Below, piece by piece: positions 15,131-18,847 of a stretch of DNA of 18,847 nucleotides. Numbering within the stretch: position 1 is the stretch's first letter; every line of letters starts with the position of its first letter. The position numbers and the translations under genes were made by a program. The DNA lies in the NCBI GenBank assembly GCA_002368685.1, contig DFEN01000149.1:1-18847 (forward strand), written 5' to 3'. The notes under the pieces are model-generated. The model was not told the DNA's origin. It did no database searches and saw nothing but the letters and a program-made list of their open reading frames with translations. The stretch is from Lachnospiraceae bacterium UBA3801. GTDB taxonomy: Bacteria > Bacillota > Clostridia > Lachnospirales > Lachnospiraceae.

Positions 15131-15994
15131 ATGGAATTAGATATCAAAACAGTGTCCTTTGGTGGATATGACAAGAAAGCAACAGAGACTTATATACTCG
15201 AGCAGCAGAAGCATTACGAGGATGAAATAACTAAGCTTAAGGATGATGCCAGCAAGCTTAGCGAAGCTGTAAAGGGTCTGCAGCAGATGCGCGAAGCAAA
15301 TATGTCAGAGTCTAAGAGTACTATAGATAACCTGAAGACTGTTAATGAACAGCTGGAGAGCGAGGTTCAGCAGCTCAAGGTTGATCTCGAAGGATATAAG
15401 AAGAGGGAGATAGAATCAGCATCTAGATATGAATCTATATCCAGAACACTCCTATCAGCCAGAGAATCAGCAGATGCACTTACTCAGAAGACAACAGCTG
15501 AATGTGAAGCTAAAACAGCAGAGACTACAGCACAGTGCAAGGCAATGATTGAAGAAACAAATGCTCGTTGTGAACAGCTGAAGGCTGCTACAGAGTCAGA
15601 GTGTGACAGACTCCTGTCACAGACACAGAGTAGCTGTCAGGAGAAGCAGGAAACAACCTATGCTGAGTGTGAGAACCTGAAGAGAACAACTAAGGAAGAG
15701 ACAGATAGAATGAATGCTGAGACACAGCAGAAGTGTGAGAATCTCAAGGCTCAGACAGAGGCAGCATGTGAAAGACTTAAGGAAGATACTATTGCTGAAT
15801 GCGAGAAGAATAAAGCTGAGGCAAGAGAAGAAATTCGTCAGAATAGAACAGTTGTTAAGAGAGAGTTCGATTCCATCGGCGGATTCATGGCACAGCTTCA
15901 GGCAGCACTTGCTGATGTAAATTCAGCTGTAAATGAGACAAAGAGAATCACAGATAGTGCTTTCTCAGATCTGGATAACTCAAAAGCAGAATAA
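15131..15994 (+). CDS. DivIVA-like coiled-coil protein with an 11-residue cysteine ladder
   Basis: This 287-residue protein has an N-terminus (IKTVSFGGYDKKATETYILE) resembling the DivIVA/GpsB membrane-targeting region, with the F-x-x-x-G-Y-D-x-x-x-V-D-x-[YF]-[IL] pattern. The rest is almost all coiled coil. Residues 35-115 look heptad-like. Residues 125-224 follow an 11-residue (hendecad) period with Cys at 125, 136, 147, 158, 169, 180, 202, 213 and 224 (slot 191 is Thr). These are the only cysteines in the protein. DivIVA-family proteins mark curved membrane and recruit growth or division factors; that role here is inference. ATG at 15131 is preferred over the adjacent GTG at 15128 because GGGG at 15119-15122 is then 8 nt away. 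The gene lies between glmS and a terminator hairpin and is probably monocistronic. Confidence 0.75.
   Translation: MELDIKTVSFGGYDKKATETYILEQQKHYEDEITKLKDDASKLSEAVKGLQQMREANMSESKSTIDNLKTVNEQLESEVQQLKVDLEGYKKREIESASRYESISRTLLSARESADALTQKTTAECEAKTAETTAQCKAMIEETNARCEQLKAATESECDRLLSQTQSSCQEKQETTYAECENLKRTTKEETDRMNAETQQKCENLKAQTEAACERLKEDTIAECEKNKAEAREEIRQNRTVVKREFDSIGGFMAQLQAALADVNSAVNETKRITDSAFSDLDNSKAE
15503..15802 (+). repeat. 33-bp coding periodicity encoding hendecads with Cys
   Basis: Cys codons begin at 15503, 15536, 15569, 15602, 15635, 15668, 15734, 15767 and 15800, all exact multiples of 33 nt apart; the slot at 15701 is ACA (Thr). Units often read [AST]-E-C-E-x-L-K-x-x-T-x. The DNA copies are diverged, so the protein pattern is conserved better than the nucleotide repeat. 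Confidence 0.9.
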
Positions 15995-16024
15995 AAGTGT
16001 CTTAAAGAAACAAAACAATTAATG

Positions 16025-16053
16025 ATCGGGTAGCTTTTTATATGCTACCCGAT
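16025..16053 (+). terminator. Terminator hairpin after the DivIVA-like gene
   Basis: A perfect 10-bp inverted repeat, ATCGGGTAGC (16025-16034) and GCTACCCGAT (16044-16053), has a 9-nt T-rich loop. The 3' flank (TGTGTATGT) is only moderately T-rich, so termination may be partial, allowing some read-through to the next gene. An ATG at 16042 in the loop is not a start codon. Confidence 0.65.
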
Positions 16054-16086
16054 TGTGTATGTATACGTTTAAGAGGGGGATGTAGC

Positions 16087-17835
16087 ATGAAGGAATTCGA
16101 GTACGTGCAAGCAGCGCTTGAAACCGCTGGACTGGTAGTTGTTGTTAGTTCAATCTCTAAGTCCGCCTCTTTGAATCGTAGAAAGCTGGAATACATTTCC
16201 CCAAATGCAGAGATATTAGGGATAAATGCCGAAGCACTGAAACAGGGCTATAGGCTGATTGATGATTATGTTCATCCTAATGACAGAGATAAGTTCAATG
16301 AAGCTGTTACCATGTCTCTATCCCAGGATGAGAATTTTTCTTATGAGGTAAGAAATATCGGGGATGATGGATATGTTAGAAATGTAAATGTTGATATCAT
16401 TCACCTTCCGGATAGAGATGGAAATAAGCTCCTTGAGTTCATTATTAGGGAGATTCCAAAGACTTCGCAGGTGTCGGAGGTAAGGAGTGTTCAGGAACCA
16501 AGGATTGACGGCATGAAGAAGATAAATGCCGAGTTTTTTAGAGAACAACATATAGATGATATAGTTAACAGCTTTGCTTCTGTATGTGAGCTATATAGTG
16601 TTGTTCTGGATATAAATGGAAAGAAACTTGTCGAACCAACCGGACCGGCTACATACTTGGGTGAGTTCCATGAAATGGTATTTAATCCAAAACACCGTAA
16701 GCTATACGATGATATAGTCAATTGTATAGCAGATTCCGGACAGGCTATGTACTCGGAGATAGATGATGGAAATCCTGACAGCAGACTTGCTGCGGCTCCG
16801 ATTTTTATAGATGGCAAATTCTATGCGACCTGGGTGCTCTATGCGCATACAAAGGGACAGAACCAGAAGCTGTTTAAGGCATTTGAGCATTTCTCAAAAA
16901 ATGCTGAGATACTTTCAGATACTATTACAAGGCTCTATGTTGGGTCGGTTGCATCCGGCGAGGAGGAGAACATCAAGTATGAGCTTGATTTCGAGAGAAA
17001 TGCCAAGGAGATTATGGGTAAGGTTCTTAAGGTTGTTGCGGCTGGAGACAGGACAAATATCCTGGAACTCTATGAGAATGTTGGTAAGCTTCTCGATGTT
17101 GATTATATAGTTTACTACGCTGTGGATAGACAGCGCGTGGGTCATATGAATCTCGTTGATTACTGGGCAAGAACTGGTAAGAGTAAAGAGGCTGAAGATG
17201 TTTTCGGTTGGGAAAACGACCACTATGACGTTGAGCTTCAGAATAAGATAAAGGCTGAGGGTCTTGTGATAGATAAGAAGAATATGACCAACCAGATGAG
17301 GGTTGAGATATTCAAGGGAAATGCCAGAGCAGTTATGGTATTTCCGATTAATTATGATGACATTTACATAGGAAGACTCATTTTCATAGAGAATTCGCGT
17401 GAGCGAATCTGGAGCAAACGTGAGGTTTCCTTTGCTAGAGATATAGCAGCGATGATTTCTACGGATATAGCTATCCGTAAGAGAATTCATAAGAGCCGCC
17501 GCGGAAGCAAGGTGATTCTTGATATATTTGATACATTACCTGTGTATCTGTTCGTTAGAAATGTTGAGACCGGCAAGGTTATATATGCAAATCCTATGCT
17601 CAAGGAGAAGATGGGCTTTGACATAACAGGTCAGGACAGCTTCGCAATGATACCTAATGTTCAGGAAGAATATGAAGGCATGAATGAAGCTATGAATGAA
17701 GCCATTTATAATGGTAGCGAGAAGTATAAGAGATATATCGACAAGCTCGATGGAATATATGACGTGACAGAATATTTCATGACATGGAATGATGGAAGTA
17801 AGGTATCAGTCCTTGTTATGACACCGGAAGAGTAA
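16087..17835 (+). CDS. PAS / PocR-like / GAF / PAS sensory protein without an output domain
   Basis: This 582-residue cytoplasmic protein has ATG 16087 chosen because AGGGGG at 16074-16079 is 7 nt upstream; the in-frame ATG at 16042 lies inside a terminator hairpin. Domains in order are as follows. A PAS fold covers about residues 1-125 (EYISPNAEILGI, DDYVHPNDRDKF, then a PAC-like end). A PocR-like ligand-binding region covers about 146-285 (VVLDINGKK.., AAPIFIDGKF), lacking the Cys cluster often seen in that family. A GAF-like domain covers about 310-465, and a second PAS covers about 472-582 (TLPVYLFVRNVETGKVIYAN). No histidine kinase, GGDEF, EAL, helix-turn-helix or methyl-accepting domain follows; the protein simply ends. 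The stop is 18 nt before mreB, so the two are probably cotranscribed. It may signal by protein contact, perhaps to the actin-like protein; that is inference. Confidence 0.75.
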   Translation: MKEFEYVQAALETAGLVVVVSSISKSASLNRRKLEYISPNAEILGINAEALKQGYRLIDDYVHPNDRDKFNEAVTMSLSQDENFSYEVRNIGDDGYVRNVNVDIIHLPDRDGNKLLEFIIREIPKTSQVSEVRSVQEPRIDGMKKINAEFFREQHIDDIVNSFASVCELYSVVLDINGKKLVEPTGPATYLGEFHEMVFNPKHRKLYDDIVNCIADSGQAMYSEIDDGNPDSRLAAAPIFIDGKFYATWVLYAHTKGQNQKLFKAFEHFSKNAEILSDTITRLYVGSVASGEEENIKYELDFERNAKEIMGKVLKVVAAGDRTNILELYENVGKLLDVDYIVYYAVDRQRVGHMNLVDYWARTGKSKEAEDVFGWENDHYDVELQNKIKAEGLVIDKKNMTNQMRVEIFKGNARAVMVFPINYDDIYIGRLIFIENSRERIWSKREVSFARDIAAMISTDIAIRKRIHKSRRGSKVILDIFDTLPVYLFVRNVETGKVIYANPMLKEKMGFDITGQDSFAMIPNVQEEYEGMNEAMNEAIYNGSEKYKRYIDKLDGIYDVTEYFMTWNDGSKVSVLVMTPEE

Positions 17836-17853
17836 TTTAAGGAGAGTAATATA

Positions 17854-18846
17854 ATGGCAAATCTAGATATTGGTATCGATCTTGGTACATCTAATATCCT
17901 TGTATATGTGAGAGGTAGAGGCGTGGTTCTGAAGGAGCCTACAGTTATCGCTTATGATAAGGATTCAGAGAAGATAGTTGAGATAGGTGAAGAGGCTAGA
18001 CTCATGCTGGGAAGAACTCCTGGAAACCTTATAGCTATCAGACCTCTGAAGCATGGAGTTATCTCAGACTATACAAAGGCTGAGGAGATGATTAAATATT
18101 TCATCAAGAAGGCTATTGGACGTAACTTCTTCGGGCGTAGACCACGTATATCTATATGCGTTCCTTCTGGCGCTACTGAGGTTGAGAAGAGAGCCGTTGA
18201 GACTGCTACTTATAATGCGGGAGCAAGATACGTTAATATCGTAGAGGAGCCAATAGCGGCAGCTATAGGTGCTGGTATCGATATAGTTCGCCCGGTTGGA
18301 AATATGATAGTGGATATCGGGGGAGGTACTACTGATATAGCGGTTATTTCCATGGGTGGTGCAGTTGTTACCTCATCTATCAAGACTGCAGGTGATGATT
18401 TCGATGATGCCATTATTAAATATATAAGAAAGAGACACAACCTTCTGATAGGCGAGAGAAGTGCCGAGGAGGTTAAGATAAATATCGGAACTAGCTATAA
18501 GAGACCAGAGAACATTTCCATGGATGTAAGAGGACGTAATCTGGTTACTGGTCTTCCTAAGACTGTTACTATTACCTCTGATGAAACAGAGGAAGCTCTG
18601 AGAGAACCGACAGGACAGATTGTTGAAGCTATTCACGCAGTTCTCGAGAAGACTCCACCAGAGCTTGCAGCGGATATCGCTGATCGTGGAATAGTTCTGA
18701 CAGGTGGTGGAGCGCTGCTTCATGGACTTGAACAGTTGGTTGAGGAAAAGACAGGAATAACTACTGTAACTGCTGAGGATCCTATGTCAGTCGTAGCCGT
18801 AGGAACAGGTAAGTATATCGACTATCTGGCTGAACAGGATATGTAA
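17854..18846 (+). CDS. mreB: MreB/Mbl-family rod-shape actin homologue
   Basis: Bacterial actin that forms membrane-bound filaments and guides the lateral peptidoglycan synthesis machinery. At 330 residues it is the usual length. Actin-fold nucleotide motifs are phosphate-1 DIGIDLGTSN (5-14), phosphate-2 DIGGGTTD (154-161) and adenosine GGGALLHG (284-291). EEPIAAAIGAG (131-141) and the MreB signature RTPGNLIAIRPLKHGVI (54-70) are also present. The NFF segment at 91-93 is placed like the membrane-inserting hydrophobic loop of other MreBs. AAGGAG at 17839-17844 lies 9 nt before the ATG. The sequence resembles both MreB and Mbl, and genomes of this group often have several paralogues. It is not beside mreC/mreD in this window, so it may be a secondary, Mbl-type copy. 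Confidence 0.95.
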   Translation: MANLDIGIDLGTSNILVYVRGRGVVLKEPTVIAYDKDSEKIVEIGEEARLMLGRTPGNLIAIRPLKHGVISDYTKAEEMIKYFIKKAIGRNFFGRRPRISICVPSGATEVEKRAVETATYNAGARYVNIVEEPIAAAIGAGIDIVRPVGNMIVDIGGGTTDIAVISMGGAVVTSSIKTAGDDFDDAIIKYIRKRHNLLIGERSAEEVKINIGTSYKRPENISMDVRGRNLVTGLPKTVTITSDETEEALREPTGQIVEAIHAVLEKTPPELAADIADRGIVLTGGGALLHGLEQLVEEKTGITTVTAEDPMSVVAVGTGKYIDYLAEQDM

Positions 18847-18847
18847 T

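Noticed and set aside
15503..15802. CRISPR-like or mobile tandem repeat reading of the 33-bp period
   Set aside because: Units are contiguous, diverged, coding and in frame. The period comes from the protein hendecad, with no spacers.
16042..16086. Upstream ATG 16042 as start of the PAS/GAF protein
   Set aside because: It lies in the loop and 3' arm of a perfect 10-bp hairpin and lacks a ribosome binding site. ATG 16087 has AGGGGG at proper spacing.

Overview
The window looks like a chromosomal segment of a low-to-mid GC Gram-positive Clostridia member, most likely Lachnospiraceae (Butyrivibrio/Roseburia/Eubacterium-like). This rests on the AGA-rich, A+T-leaning codon use, strong AAGGAGG-type ribosome binding sites, a glmS ribozyme ahead of glmS, an MreB/Mbl-type actin, a DivIVA-like coiled-coil protein and a Gram-positive-style lipoprotein. 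All supported genes lie on the + strand. The organism call is inference; no 16S gene or other phylogenetic marker is present beyond the housekeeping genes.

Layout. (1) 3-1883: metG, cut off at its 5' end by the window edge. (2) 1885-1964: a short A+T-rich inverted repeat merging into a dispersed repeat of the 'CHSERSEES' type, which abuts the ribosome binding site of a small lipoprotein gene (1972-2688). That gene is closed by a strong intrinsic terminator (2749-2790). (3) A new promoter region (2822-2876) leads to two very large genes of unknown function, 2908-9189 (2093 aa) and 9289-12663 (1124 aa). They are 99 nt apart with no terminator between them and end at a 12-bp terminator hairpin (12691-12720). 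The first protein carries seven diverged copies of an unrecognised module of about 100 residues, an acidic linker, a charged single-helix-like segment, a Q/P-rich linker and a C-terminal region. Part of that C-terminal region resembles a segment of the second protein. (4) 12725-13223: an extended -10 promoter and a large glmS ribozyme leader, followed by glmS (13224-15053). (5) 15131-15994: a DivIVA-like coiled-coil protein whose nine cysteines all fall on an exact 11-residue ladder. (6) 16087-18846: an apparent two-gene operon of a PAS/PocR-like/GAF/PAS protein with no output domain and an mreB/mbl-family gene.

How the genes may work together. GlmS makes glucosamine-6-phosphate for peptidoglycan and is under ribozyme feedback control. 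DivIVA-like and MreB proteins organise wall growth. The right half of the window can therefore be read as an envelope and cell-shape neighbourhood, with the PAS/GAF protein as a possible sensory partner of the actin. The two giant proteins have no visible signal peptide or membrane segment and look cytoplasmic and structural or scaffold-like. Their function is unknown, and they are the best candidates for an undescribed system here. Within the glmS leader, the unusually long P1 insertion with two mutually exclusive pairings is the most interesting RNA feature.
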